Shown: in pieces, positions 43,190 through 51,767 of the stretch | Numbering within the stretch: the first letter of the stretch is position 1 | Layout: each line of letters begins with the position of its first letter | Source of the DNA: Nocardia sp. NBC_00508 | GTDB taxonomy: Bacteria > Actinomycetota > Actinomycetes > Mycobacteriales > Mycobacteriaceae | DNA: 64,000 nucleotides | Assembly (NCBI RefSeq): GCF_036346875.1 | Contig: NZ_CP107852.1 | Location: forward strand, 6,944,001 to 7,008,000 | Direction: 5' to 3' | The notes under the pieces: model-generated | Seen by the model: the letters and a program-made list of their open reading frames with translations, nothing else | Told to the model about the DNA's origin: nothing | Database searches by the model: none | Program-made: the position numbers and the translations under genes

Positions 43190-43500
43190 ATACGCACTTC
43201 CCAGCCGTGGTAGTACGGGCAGTGCACCACGCCGTGACCCCGATGCTGGGCCAGCCCGGAGATGTCGGGTAGCACGTCGCGCAGCCCGGTGGCGACCAGT
43301 AACCGGCGTTGCTCATGCGGAAACGGCTGCCGGACATGGTCTGCTCGGCGGTCTCCCAGGCCAGCATCTCCTGGTACAGGTCGCGTCCGCACAGGTGCGC
43401 GGCGATGTGACGGGTCTGCTCGATGTGGAAACGCATCTGCTCCACGTCAGGGGCGGTCCAGTACGCGATGACATCACAACACCCACCGAAGAAGTTGCGG
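43190..43500 (-). pseudogene. Mosaic relic with a thioredoxin-reductase-like piece
   Basis: The minus-strand frame first reads VEQMRFHIEQTRHIAAHLCG, then DLYQEMLAWETAEQ (unrecognised). A frameshift after SNAGYW leads to LVATGLRDVLPDISGLAQHR and HCPYYHGWEVR. The latter is the region of thioredoxin-reductase-like FAD proteins around the redox CPYC, here CPYY. Two unrelated fragments therefore seem joined. No start or end is intact. Confidence 0.55.
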
Positions 43501-43595
43501 CACTATCGGGTCCGGGCTATCCGGCAGTGTCGGTACTGATGCAGTCGGCTGACGAGCTGGGAGCCGGAGAGTCGAACAGGCCGACCGGTCTACGG

Positions 43596-43802
43596 CTACT
43601 TCTTGTGCTTGGTTACCAGATAGACGATGCCGAGGACGAGTACGACCGATCCGATGCAGAAGATGGCGCCCAAGGTCCGGCTGTCCTTGCTGCTCATGTT
43701 CCTCTTTCGGGCCTGGTACTCCAGAGCGGAGGTCCAGGCATCCGAGTTGGTCCACACGTCGTGGTCCAGCAGGTTCGCTTGAGTCAGCAGGTCGGAGTAC
43801 AT
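43596..43802 (-). CDS. Small single-span membrane protein
   Basis: A 68-residue protein (from ATG 43802, preceded by GGAGGGAGG). The polar N-terminal half reads LTQANLLDHDVWTNSDAWTS. One C-terminal transmembrane helix (LGAIFCIGSVVLVLGIVYLV) ends in THKK, so the tail is probably cytoplasmic. A longer upstream frame is rejected. No family recognised. Confidence 0.6.
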   Translation of the reverse strand: MYSDLLTQANLLDHDVWTNSDAWTSALEYQARKRNMSSKDSRTLGAIFCIGSVVLVLGIVYLVTKHKK

Positions 43803-44010
43803 GTGTACCTCCCTCCTCGTGTTCAGTGGCCTTCTCCCGGGTCGAATGCCACAGGCTACCGGGCGGCTTCGCATCGGGTGCCCCCTCGGCGGGAGCCGCG
43901 CTCGGCTCGGTGTTGATCGCATCCGCGCTGCATGTCATTGCGAACTGTCTGCCCGAACCGATCTCGGCAGCGGTTTCTCACCGCCGCTATTGCGAGACGG
44001 TGATCCGCTG

Positions 44011-44451
44011 TCAGATGGTGAGGCCGTAGCCCAGTTCCTCAGCGGCGACGGACCAGAACTGGTTCTCGCCGGCGACGGCAGCAGGGTCGATGCCGCGGAA
44101 CGTGGCGAGGGTCTGTTCTCCGTGCGCTTCCAAGGTCTCCTCGTCGTCCTCGTCGATGTGGCGGGCTTGCTTGCGGGCCTCGGTGTAGGCGCGGGCGCAC
44201 GCGGCGAAGCGCTGGATGGTGGTGTTGACCAGCGTTGTGCCGTCGTCGGTCACGATCAGGACTTCGCCGTCGTCGGCGATGACCAGGGTCTGTAGTCCGT
44301 CGTCGTCAGCGAGGACTGTGCAGGCGCGGCCATCGGCGAATTGGGTGCGGGGATACGGTGCGAGGCACCAGGTTCCGGCGAATGGAACCATGCTGCCGCG
44401 CCTGCCGTCGAGGCTGGCCAGTGCCGCGTCGATGTCGGAGTCGTGTGTCAT
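44011..44451 (-). CDS. SUKH-4-like immunity-family protein
   Basis: A 146-residue soluble protein. The C-terminal FRGIDPAAVAGENQFWSVAA, then EELGYGL matches the end of SUKH-4-type immunity proteins of actinobacteria. The middle has strand-rich LQTLVIADDGEVLIVTDDGT. SUKH proteins neutralise polymorphic or contact-dependent toxins. No toxin gene is adjacent, so it may be an orphan immunity gene. The small membrane protein downstream may be unrelated. Confidence 0.6.
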   Translation of the reverse strand: MTHDSDIDAALASLDGRRGSMVPFAGTWCLAPYPRTQFADGRACTVLADDDGLQTLVIADDGEVLIVTDDGTTLVNTTIQRFAACARAYTEARKQARHIDEDDEETLEAHGEQTLATFRGIDPAAVAGENQFWSVAAEELGYGLTI

Positions 44452-44815
44452 GTCGGTTCGTCCAGAAGGGGTGTCGTGGCGTCCATCCGCGCGGGGGCGC
44501 CGCAGGGATGCTACCGGAATTCACAGACAGCCGACCCCGCCGCCCAGAGCTGTATGACGGCCATCCCGCTGTGGCTCCGCTGGTGAAACTGGACGTCGCT
44601 TATCGGCGAACAGTGACGTCACAGGTCAACGTGTCATTGCGAGTTGCGTGTGTTCGGAACGATTTCATTCTCTGCACTGTCAAGCGAACGGCTATAAATC
44701 CGTTGAATCTTGCTGGCTGAGCGTGCCGCCTTCGCGGCGTGCCCCAGAGCCTGAAGCCTGCCTTTTGCCCGATGAACGCCGATGAGTTTCGAGAGCGTAG
44801 GAGGTCTACCCGGTC
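44452..44815. other. Intergenic stretch, no gene seen
   Basis: About 360 bases between the SUKH-like gene and the DHFR-like gene, with locally lower GC around 44600-44700. No protein-like frame, hairpin or IS motif was found. A GTAGGAGG at about 44799-44806 serves the next gene. Confidence 0.5.
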
Positions 44816-45367
44816 ATGAGGAAACTGATCTACGGGTTCAGCGTGTCCCTGGACGGCTACATCAACGACCGCGACGGCAGCATCGACTGGACCAACCCGG
44901 ACGAGGAGCTGCACCAGTTCCACAACGACCGCTACCGCGAGATCGAGGTCTCGCTGCACGGCCGTCGCCTGTACGAGCTGATGGCCGAGTGCTGGCCGCA
45001 CGTGCCCGAGGACGCGCCGCGCATCGAGCGTGAGTTCGGCAGGCTCTGGACGGAGAAGCCGAAGGTCGTCTTCTCCCGGACGCTCACCGAGGTCCACTGG
45101 AACAGCACGCTGATCAGCGAGAACGCGGTTGAGGAGGTCCGCAGGCTCAAGGCTGGAGGCGATGGCGTCATGGAGGTCGGTGGCGCGGGCCTCGCGGCCT
45201 CGCTGATGCCACACGGGCTCATCGACGAGTACCAGCTGTTCCTCTTGCCCGTGGTGCTCGGCGGCGGCACACCGCTGTTCCCATCGCTGGACAAGCGCAT
45301 CCAGCTCCGATTGGCCGAGACGAGGCACTTCAACACCGTGGTGATGCTGCGCTACCTCGCCGACTGA
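44816..45367 (+). CDS. Dihydrofolate reductase-like (RibD C-terminal) protein
   Basis: A 183-residue relative of the protein at 38461. It reads KLIYGFSVSLDGYINDRDGS, then LHGRRLYELMAECWPHVPED and MEVGGAGLAASLMPHGLIDE, with FLLPVVLGGGTPLF. It is monocistronic. It presumably binds NADPH; the substrate is unknown. Confidence 0.9.
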   Translation: MRKLIYGFSVSLDGYINDRDGSIDWTNPDEELHQFHNDRYREIEVSLHGRRLYELMAECWPHVPEDAPRIEREFGRLWTEKPKVVFSRTLTEVHWNSTLISENAVEEVRRLKAGGDGVMEVGGAGLAASLMPHGLIDEYQLFLLPVVLGGGTPLFPSLDKRIQLRLAETRHFNTVVMLRYLAD

Positions 45368-45559
45368 GGTCCGTTCAACCGCAGCAGCCCCGCTACCAGA
45401 CACGCCCGACTCCACCACGTTGATCATTTTGTTAGGACCAGTAAGCGAGTGGTTCCATGGCATCCGGCCCCGGAGCCTCCGCAAAAAACCCGTTGGCGGA
45501 CCACGGCGACCACTGCTACTTTTCCGGAGGCCGTGCGAGAGAACGAGGAGGTGGTACCC

Positions 45560-45613
45560 GTGAACGCAGTATCGACATGGGTGCTCCCCTCTGGGGTCAC
45601 GGTCGGGCGATAG
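45560..45613 (+). CDS. Possible 17-residue leader peptide
   Basis: A GTG at 45560 follows a near-perfect GAGGAGGTGG ribosome-binding site and opens an 18-codon frame (MNAVSTWVLPSGVTVGR, stop TAG at 45611). It lies 45 bases before the alpha/beta hydrolase start. The strength of the Shine-Dalgarno sequence is the only evidence that it is translated. Confidence 0.35.
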   Translation: MNAVSTWVLPSGVTVGR

Positions 45614-45658
45614 GTCGTCCGGGAGCGCCGCTCGAGAGCACTCCCGAAAGGCACGACC

Positions 45659-46390
45659 ATGCAATTCACTTCTGAACAGCGCTTCGACGACGGTGTCCTC
45701 GAACGCGAGTTCGCTCTCGGCGAGATCCCTGGCATCCTGTGGACGCCCGGATCCGCGTCCGCACCGGCGCCGCTGATCCTGGTCGGCCACCCCGGCGGAC
45801 TGCGCCATATGTACCCCCGACTGGTGGCCCGGGCCCGGCACGCCGCGGCGGAGGGCTTCGCCGCGGCCACCATCGAGCTCCCCGGCAGCGGTGGCCGGCC
45901 CCGTTGGGCCGCCGCCGAGGAGGCCCGCGCCGACCTGCGCCGGGCGCTGGAGGCCGGCGAGCCGGTCGATGACGAGATCGTCGACCGGCTCGTCCTCCCG
46001 CTGGTCGAAAAGGCGGTCCCGGAATGGCGGGCAGCCCTGGACGACCTCCTTGCGCTGCCCGAGATCGGCGGCCCGGTCGGGTACTCGGGAGGGGTGATCG
46101 CCATCGGCATCCGACTGGCGGTGGTCGAGCCGCGCATCTCGGCCGCCCTTCTGTTCGCCGGGAGTTTCGTGCCCCGCACCATGTTCGAGGAGGCCCGGCA
46201 GATCACCATTCCGCTGCAGGTCCTGCTGCAGTGGGACGACGAAGGAAACGACCGGCAGCTGGCCCTGAACCTGTTCGACGCCTTCGGCTCCAAGGAGAAG
46301 ACGCTGCACGCCAATATGGGCGGGCACACCGGCGTCCCGCAGTTCGAGGGGGACGACGGGAACCGGTTCTTCGCCCGGCACCTGAAGTGA
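45659..46390 (+). CDS. Dienelactone hydrolase-like alpha/beta hydrolase
   Basis: A 243-residue hydrolase. It has PLILVGHPGGLRHMYPRLVA as oxyanion region, AATIELPGSGGRPRW, nucleophile elbow GPVGYSGGVIAIG (G-Y-S-G-G), acid QWDDEGN and HANMGGHTGVP with the His. The ATG at 45659 follows GAAAGG. The lid insertion EEARADLRRALEAGEPVDDE is charged and helical. The substrate is unknown. Confidence 0.85.
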   Translation: MQFTSEQRFDDGVLEREFALGEIPGILWTPGSASAPAPLILVGHPGGLRHMYPRLVARARHAAAEGFAAATIELPGSGGRPRWAAAEEARADLRRALEAGEPVDDEIVDRLVLPLVEKAVPEWRAALDDLLALPEIGGPVGYSGGVIAIGIRLAVVEPRISAALLFAGSFVPRTMFEEARQITIPLQVLLQWDDEGNDRQLALNLFDAFGSKEKTLHANMGGHTGVPQFEGDDGNRFFARHLK

Positions 46391-46737
46391 GGCCGGGCCG
46401 TCAGGCCGGCAGCAGACGATAGGAGCTGTCGGCCAGGACGCCGCTCATCGAGGACAGGTCCCGGCCCTCCTCGATGGCGGTGGCCAGCAGATGCACAACC
46501 GCCCCGATCGCGGCGGTACCGGCCGGTCGGGACGGCGCTTCTCAGGATTGACGTCGTGAAGGTCCCGCTGGTGTTGGTGTCATATGCCCAACGGTCGGCG
46601 ACCACGGAATCCGGCGCTAAGCCAGTACGGCAGCGGTTCCGAAAATCTTCGCGGACAGCGATGAGTCCTCGGACGGTGCTCCGTCCTATCCGTTGAACGC
46701 GCTACCAACCCGGCGCGACCAACCAGAAGGACCAGAA
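46391..46737. other. Gap with a minus-strand gene tail
   Basis: The minus strand from about 46540 to a stop at 46402 reads GAVVHLLATAIEEGRDLSSM, then SGVLADSSYRLLPA, with coding-like composition but no start. Further upstream, WAYDTNTSGTFTTSIL appears in another frame. This is probably the end of a lost gene; no family recognised. The rest holds the DoxX promoter; AGAAGGA at about 46725 is its ribosome-binding site. Confidence 0.35.
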
Positions 46738-47163
46738 ATGACCACCGCCAACTTCTCCAACGACGTCACCGACCGTCCCGGCAAGGTCCGCAACCGCGCC
46801 TTGTGGACCCTGCAGATCCTGCTCGGCCTGTTCTTCATCATCGCCTCCGGCGGGCCGAAGCTCGTTATGCCGAATGCCCTGGCGGACAACGCCCCCGAGA
46901 ATCTGACCATCCCCCTCGGGCTGCTCATCTTCATCGGAGTTGTGGAGGTCGCAGGCGGTATCGGCCTGATGGTGCCACGGCTCAGTGCCCTGGCCGCCGC
47001 GGGTCTGTCCGTTCTCACCGTGCTCGCCGCCGGGACGCAGGCTTTCATCGCCGACAAGCCCTTGATGGGGATCTTCCCACTGGTGCTTGCCGCGATCTTC
47101 GCCTGGATCGCCTACGAGCGCCGCGCCACCATCACCGATCTGCGCAACTCGCTGTCGCGATGA
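46738..47163 (+). CDS. DoxX-family membrane protein
   Basis: A 141-residue four-helix protein. It reads LWTLQILLGLFFIIASGGPK, then LGLLIFIGVVEVAGGIGLMV, ALAAAGLSVLTVLAAGTQAF and GIFPLVLAAIFAWIAYERRA. The E-V-A-G-G-I-G element is the DoxX signature. DoxX proteins take part in membrane redox and oxidative-stress complexes in mycobacteria. It is followed by an 18-bp-stem terminator. Confidence 0.88.
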   Translation: MTTANFSNDVTDRPGKVRNRALWTLQILLGLFFIIASGGPKLVMPNALADNAPENLTIPLGLLIFIGVVEVAGGIGLMVPRLSALAAAGLSVLTVLAAGTQAFIADKPLMGIFPLVLAAIFAWIAYERRATITDLRNSLSR

Positions 47164-47176
47164 CAAATCCATAAGT

Positions 47177-47217
47177 ACGACCGGCGATCGGTGGCCCACC
47201 CACCGATCGCCGGTCGT
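47177..47217. terminator. Long perfect hairpin after doxX-like gene
   Basis: An 18-bp perfect stem (ACGACCGGCGATCGGTGG and complement) with a 5-base loop starts 14 bases after the DoxX stop. Stability and position fit an intrinsic terminator. The remaining 300 bases to 47533 show no gene. Confidence 0.8.
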
Positions 47218-47533
47218 GCGTTCTCGGATCTATCACCTGTCGGGTTGGCGGCGATCGATCCAGCGGCCATCTGGTCCGCAGCGGCCCGGCCCGGGCGCCG
47301 CTCCAGGTGGCCGTCGCGTCCGGGCGTAAAACGACTCACTGAGGCCGTGCGCCAGGCGGACGCGCCGATGGTGCGTCCTGGGAAGCCATCGGGCACGCGG
47401 CCGGGACGACCTTGGTGGTGGACTTCCATCCGACCTGTGTGAAGTGGCCAGCCTCGTCGGCAGGAGGGTGTGGTCGGTCCGCTTTTGTTTGGGTGACGAG
47501 CTCTATCAGTTGGAGGGTCTTTGTCGCGCGGAT

Positions 47534-48460
47534 CTAGGTTGTTCGCCGGGGCAGGGTGTTGAGTTTGGCCAGTTCGCGCCATTCGGCTATCGGCGCGGTG
47601 GCTGGCTGGGCGGTGAGAACCTGCAGGCAGACGTGATCGGCGCCGGCGTCGAAGTGGGCTTGCACTCGCTCGGCGATGGCGTCGAGCGCTTTGCGCCCGC
47701 CTCCCGCTACCAGCGCGTCGACGACACGGCTGGCCGGGGTTCCGGACAGTTCGTCATTCGTGTAGCCGAAACGCAGCATGTCCTTGACGTGCGCGCCGCC
47801 GCCTGCAAGGTAAGTGCCGACATGAGCTCGTGCCAGGTCGCGGGCCACGTCAGGGTTGGGGTCGAGCACGACCGCCTGCTCGACGGCCAGCAGCGCATCA
47901 GGACCGAGCCGGGTGCGGGTGTCTTCGGTATGGGCGACCGGTACCAGGTAAGGCAGCGCGCCGCTGGTTCTTGCGGCGGCCAAGCTCAGCATCTTGGGCC
48001 CGAGCGCGCCCAGGACACGGCGGCTGGGAACGGCCGGGGGCGGGCTCTGCAGGGGCACTGCGTCCATCGCGTCGAGGTAGGCCCCCATCGTTGTGACGGC
48101 ACGCCCGGCGGATGGGACGCGATGCCCCAGGTAGGTCAGTGGCCGGTCATCGACCCGATGTCCGCCGAGGCCCAAGATGAACCGGCCGGGATAGGCCTCG
48201 GCGAGGGAGCGTTCTGCGGCGGCCATCGCGATCGGATCGCGGAAGAAGATGTTCGCTATCCCGGTGCCGATCACGAGACCGTTCGTTGCGCCGAGGAGGA
48301 TCCCCGCCTGCGTTAGCGCGTTGCGGCCGAATTCCTCACCGATCCATAGGGCGCCGAAACCGAACTCTTCGATCTCGGCTGCCAGTTCGCGTACCCGCAT
48401 GGCGGGCTGTACATCCAGTGCCAATGTCCACAGTCCAAGGCGGCCCGCTGTCGTATCCAT
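47534..48460 (-). CDS. LLM-class (luciferase-like) flavin- or F420-dependent oxidoreductase
   Basis: A 308-residue TIM-barrel protein. It reads LAAEIEEFGFGALWIGEEFG, then VIGTGIANIFFRDPIAMAAA, ERSLAEAYPGRFILGLGGHR and RRVLGALGPKMLSLAA. The last part HFDAGADHVCLQVL is typical of F420-type LLM proteins (MSMEG_2516-like). The ATG at 48460 follows TGGAGG. It is divergent from a TetR gene across a 38-bp palindrome, so repression by that TetR is likely. Confidence 0.88.
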   Translation of the reverse strand: MDTTAGRLGLWTLALDVQPAMRVRELAAEIEEFGFGALWIGEEFGRNALTQAGILLGATNGLVIGTGIANIFFRDPIAMAAAERSLAEAYPGRFILGLGGHRVDDRPLTYLGHRVPSAGRAVTTMGAYLDAMDAVPLQSPPPAVPSRRVLGALGPKMLSLAAARTSGALPYLVPVAHTEDTRTRLGPDALLAVEQAVVLDPNPDVARDLARAHVGTYLAGGGAHVKDMLRFGYTNDELSGTPASRVVDALVAGGGRKALDAIAERVQAHFDAGADHVCLQVLTAQPATAPIAEWRELAKLNTLPRRTT

Positions 48461-48476
48461 TCGTCCTCCAGTAGAA

Positions 48477-48514
48477 TGAGCACCTCTCACTTTAACGATA
48501 GTGAGAGGTGCTCA
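48477..48514. promoter_or_regulatory. 38-bp near-perfect palindrome, TetR operator
   Basis: Two perfect 15-bp arms (left TGAGCACCTCTCACT) flank an 8-bp AT-rich centre. The site is centred between the LLM gene (start 48460) and TetR gene (start 48533). The inner CTCACT...AGTGAG is a standard TetR site; the long outer extension is unusual. Confidence 0.8.
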
Positions 48515-48532
48515 CCTTGTCGAGGAGACTGT

Positions 48533-49090
48533 ATGCCGGGACCCTTAGCGAGGCGTGCCGATGCACGCCACAACCGCGAGAAGCTTCTCGAGATCGCGGA
48601 CGCGACCTTCCGCCGAGATGGGGTAAAGGCCTCGCTGGCGGAGATCGCGCGCACCTGCGGGATCGCCATCGGGACCCTCTATAAGCACTTCCCCACCCGC
48701 GAGGCACTTCTACAGGCTTTGATCCACGATCGAGTCACGAGCCTGCAGGAGAACGCGGAACGGCTCGCCGACTCCGACATGCCATGCGAGGCGCTTATCG
48801 AGTGGTTGCAGGAGTTCGGCCGGTGCGCGTCGGCCTACCGGGGCCTGGCGGAATCGATCCTGGCCGCGGCCGCGGTCGAAGAGTCGGACCTGAATGCCGG
48901 CGTTGAGACAATGCGCGCCGCCGCTGGCGTGCTCGTGGTCAAAGCGCAAAAGGCCGGAACCATCCGGCTCGATGTCTCTCCCGCCGAGGTGTTTGCCCTG
49001 GCCTGCGGGGCGGGCACCGCGAGCCCGTACGCCACCGCCGACCCCGATCGCCTTCTGCGACTTGTCGTCGAGGGGCTTGCGACACGGTAG
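48533..49090 (+). CDS. TetR-family transcriptional regulator
   Basis: A 185-residue repressor. It has HTH NREKLLEIADATFRRDGVKA, then CGIAIGTLYKHFPTREALLQ and a C-terminal SBP-type domain (VLVVKAQKAGTIRLDVSPAE, then DRLLRLVVEGLA). The ATG at 48533 follows CGAGGAG; a longer frame starting inside the palindrome is rejected. It controls the divergent LLM oxidoreductase by position. Confidence 0.92.
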   Translation: MPGPLARRADARHNREKLLEIADATFRRDGVKASLAEIARTCGIAIGTLYKHFPTREALLQALIHDRVTSLQENAERLADSDMPCEALIEWLQEFGRCASAYRGLAESILAAAAVEESDLNAGVETMRAAAGVLVVKAQKAGTIRLDVSPAEVFALACGAGTASPYATADPDRLLRLVVEGLATR

Positions 49091-49137
49091 TGGACCGGCG
49101 CAGGGAGCCGAAGTCCGATCCGGCAGGAGCCGTTGAC

Positions 49138-49320
49138 TCAGCGAAGACCGGCGACGGCCGTACGGTAGAGGACAGTCTCGGCCCGATCCCACGACCAGCC
49201 GTTCTCCACGACCAGGGTGCGCCAGCCCGTCGGACCGAACCAGAACCACAGCAGGTCCGCCGTTTCCGTCACCGGGTAGGGCGGCGGCGGATTCAAACTC
49301 TGCAGATGGCGGGCGGTGGC
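49138..49320 (-). pseudogene. C-terminal relic of a TetR regulator
   Basis: About 55 codons (LLWFWFGPTGWRTLVVENGW, then SWDRAETVLYRTAVAGLR) read as the dimerisation tail of a TetR protein, ending in a normal stop. No helix-turn-helix part is present, and the frame is interrupted just before the epoxide-hydrolase gene end. Confidence 0.6.
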
Positions 49321-49322
49321 CC

Positions 49323-50465
49323 CTATCGCCGGTATTCGCCGAACGTGGCGCGCAAGTCGTCGACGATGAGGTCCGGTTCCTCCATGGCGGCGAAGTGGCC
49401 GCCACGATCGAATTCGGTCCAGCGCACGATGTTGTGGTTTCGTTCGGCGATGCGGCGGACCGGAACACCCAGGTCGTGCGGCAACACGGCGACGGCGACC
49501 GGCACATCGGTTTCGGGTTCGGGCCTGCCCCAAGTCGCGGCGCCTTCGTAGTAGTAGCGTGCCGACGAGCCGGCGGTGCCGCTGAGCCAGTAGATCATGA
49601 CGTTCGTCAACATCGCGTCGCGGTCGACGGCGTCCTCGGGCACGTCGGTCGAGTCGGTCCAGTCCTTGAATCGTTCGACAATCCAGGCCAGTTGACCCAC
49701 CGGGGAGTCGGCGAGCGCGTAGGACAGTGTCTGCGGGCGGGTGGCCTGCAACATCGCGTAGGCGCCGAGTTCGTACTGGGCGCGCTGAGCCAGCGCCAGC
49801 GCCCGCTTCTCGGCAGGATTGTCGAGGTCCGCTGTCTCGGGGGTGACGGTGGCCGAGGCGATCATCGTCACGTGCAGCGCCACGACGTGCTCAGGATCGA
49901 TCACCGCCAGTTCGCGAGAAATGGCCGCGCCGGTGTCTTCGCCATGTGCGGCATAGCGGTCATAGCCGAGCCGGTGCATCAGCTCCGCCCATGCCCGTGC
50001 GGCCCGTCTGGTCGACCAGCCGACCGCCGTCCCGGACAACCCGAACCCGGGGATCGTCGGCACGACGACATCGAAGGCGTCCTCGGCCCGGCCACCGTGC
50101 GCAACCGGGTCGGTCAGCGGCCCGATCACGTCGAGGAACTCCACGATCGATCCGGGCCACCCGTGGGTGAGGATCAGCGGTAAGGCACCGGGCTCCGCCG
50201 ACCGGACATGGATGAAATGCACGTCGTGGCCGTCGATCTCGGTGCGGAACTGCGGGAACGCGTTGAGCCACGCCTCCTGCTCTCGCCAGTCGTAGGTGGT
50301 GCGCCAGTACCGTGCCAGCTCCTGGGTGTAGTCGAGCGGAATGCCATGCGCCCAGCCGACTCCGGTGACGCCGTCCGGCCAGCGGGTTTCATCCAGTCGC
50401 CGATGCAAGTCGTCGAGCTGGGCTTGGGGGACGGCGATGCGGAAGGGAGTTATCTCTGCGCTCAT
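49323..50465 (-). CDS. Epoxide hydrolase (EHN-type alpha/beta hydrolase)
   Basis: A 380-residue enzyme with the N-terminal EHN domain (ITPFRIAVPQAQLDDLHRRL, then DETRWPD) and the oxyanion element LILTHGWPGSIVEFLDVIGP. The nucleophile is HGEDTGAAISREL (Asp), with cap-domain tyrosines in SSARYYYEG and DRGGHFAAMEEPDL with the catalytic His. The length and EHN domain match bacterial epoxide hydrolases related to mammalian microsomal EH. It is divergent from a WYL regulator 55 bases away. Confidence 0.92.
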   Translation of the reverse strand: MSAEITPFRIAVPQAQLDDLHRRLDETRWPDGVTGVGWAHGIPLDYTQELARYWRTTYDWREQEAWLNAFPQFRTEIDGHDVHFIHVRSAEPGALPLILTHGWPGSIVEFLDVIGPLTDPVAHGGRAEDAFDVVVPTIPGFGLSGTAVGWSTRRAARAWAELMHRLGYDRYAAHGEDTGAAISRELAVIDPEHVVALHVTMIASATVTPETADLDNPAEKRALALAQRAQYELGAYAMLQATRPQTLSYALADSPVGQLAWIVERFKDWTDSTDVPEDAVDRDAMLTNVMIYWLSGTAGSSARYYYEGAATWGRPEPETDVPVAVAVLPHDLGVPVRRIAERNHNIVRWTEFDRGGHFAAMEEPDLIVDDLRATFGEYRR

Positions 50466-50485
50466 GAGAATGACTTTACGAAGCC

Positions 50486-50508
50486 GCTAGGTCAACTTCC
50501 GCCCTAGC
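50486..50508. promoter_or_regulatory. GCTAGG-N11-CCTAGC inverted repeat
   Basis: Two 6-bp arms with an 11-base spacer lie between the epoxide hydrolase start (50465) and the WYL regulator start (50521). It is a possible operator for the WYL protein, covering both promoters. Confidence 0.5.
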
Positions 50509-50520
50509 TTATGGGGCAGA

Positions 50521-51522
50521 ATGCGCAGTGTGTTGGAAACCTCGGCTCGTCTGCTCGAACTCCTGTCGCTCTTGCAGACGCCCCGCGTATGGACCGGCGC
50601 CGACCTAGCCGAACGCCTCGGGGTCGATACCCGCACGATCCGCCGCGACATCGACAAGCTGCGCAACCTCGGCTACCCCGTGCACGCTGTCGCCGGAGCG
50701 GCCGGATATCGCCTGGGCGCGGGAACCAAACTGCCCCCGCTGCTGCTGAACGACGACGAGGCGGTCGCCGTTGTCCTCGGGCTGCGCACCGCCGCGGGCG
50801 GAACCATCACCGGCATCGAGGAGAGTTCGCTGCGGGCGCTGGCGAAACTGGAGCAGATCCTCCCGGCCCGGTTGCGCCACCGGGCCTCGGCTCTGCAAGC
50901 AGCGACCCTCAGCGTGCCGGCAGGCACCCCGTCCGTGGATGCGAATGTCCTCACCACGATCGCCGCCGCGATCCGTGACCACGAACAACTCCGCTTCGAC
51001 TACCACACCCACGACGGCACCGAGATCCGGCGGGCAGCCGAACCGCATCGGCTCGTGCACACCGGGCGGCACTGGTATCTGGTCGGCTGGGATGTCGAGA
51101 AGCAGGATTGGCGCACCTACCGTGTCGACCGCCTCCGCCCGCGCATCCCCAACGGGCCACGGTTCACCTCGCGCGAGGCACCCGAGATCGACCTGACCGG
51201 GTGGGTGTCCCGCGGAGTCAGCACCGCCCCCTATCGCTATCAGGCGCGCATCACCCTCGAGGTATCGGCCGCTGTTGCGGCAGACCGCATCCCGCCGACC
51301 GTCGGCGTGATCGAAGCAATCGACGAAGGGCATTGCCTGCTGCACACCGGCTCGAACTCACTCGACGAAATAGCCGTCTACACAGGGCTTTTCGGATTCG
51401 GATTCCATGTGCACGAACCACCCGAACTCATCGATCACCTGCGCGCGCTGGCCGGCCGCGTCACCGCGGCCATCGCGCCCCGGCACGACGCGCCCGGTTC
51501 GGCCGACCGCCCTCCGGGCTGA
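50521..51522 (+). CDS. HTH_11/WYL-domain transcriptional regulator
   Basis: A 333-residue regulator. The N-terminal DeoR-like HTH reads LLSLLQTPRVWTGADLAERL, then DTRTIRRDIDKLRNLGYPVH. The WYL domain at about 140-240 contains RRAAEPHRLVHTGRHWYLVG, then WDVEKQDWRTYRVDRLRP. A WCX C-terminal extension follows to about 320. WYL domains sense nucleic acid or small ligands. By position it regulates the epoxide hydrolase. Confidence 0.92.
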   Translation: MRSVLETSARLLELLSLLQTPRVWTGADLAERLGVDTRTIRRDIDKLRNLGYPVHAVAGAAGYRLGAGTKLPPLLLNDDEAVAVVLGLRTAAGGTITGIEESSLRALAKLEQILPARLRHRASALQAATLSVPAGTPSVDANVLTTIAAAIRDHEQLRFDYHTHDGTEIRRAAEPHRLVHTGRHWYLVGWDVEKQDWRTYRVDRLRPRIPNGPRFTSREAPEIDLTGWVSRGVSTAPYRYQARITLEVSAAVAADRIPPTVGVIEAIDEGHCLLHTGSNSLDEIAVYTGLFGFGFHVHEPPELIDHLRALAGRVTAAIAPRHDAPGSADRPPG

Positions 51523-51767
51523 CACCCCAGCTCGCCCGATCCTGCGGCACCGAAGTTGCGGCAGTTGGCCCACGCCAGCTCGAGCGGCGACAACGACGAA
51601 TGTTCGCCCTGTACCCTCCATCCAGCGCCTGAGACGCTCGCAGTCACGGGTGCAGTCCTGGGGGTGGCCACCCAACCGGAAATCCTGGTGCCCGCCGTCG
51701 ACGCCCGGCTGATCGAACTCGGTTCCGGTACGCTGACGTTTCACATTGACGCTGTGGCCGGTGCCAG

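Noticed and set aside
44600..46381. 593-codon minus-strand frame
   Set aside because: Antisense shadow of the DHFR-like and hydrolase genes, with no domain and biased composition.
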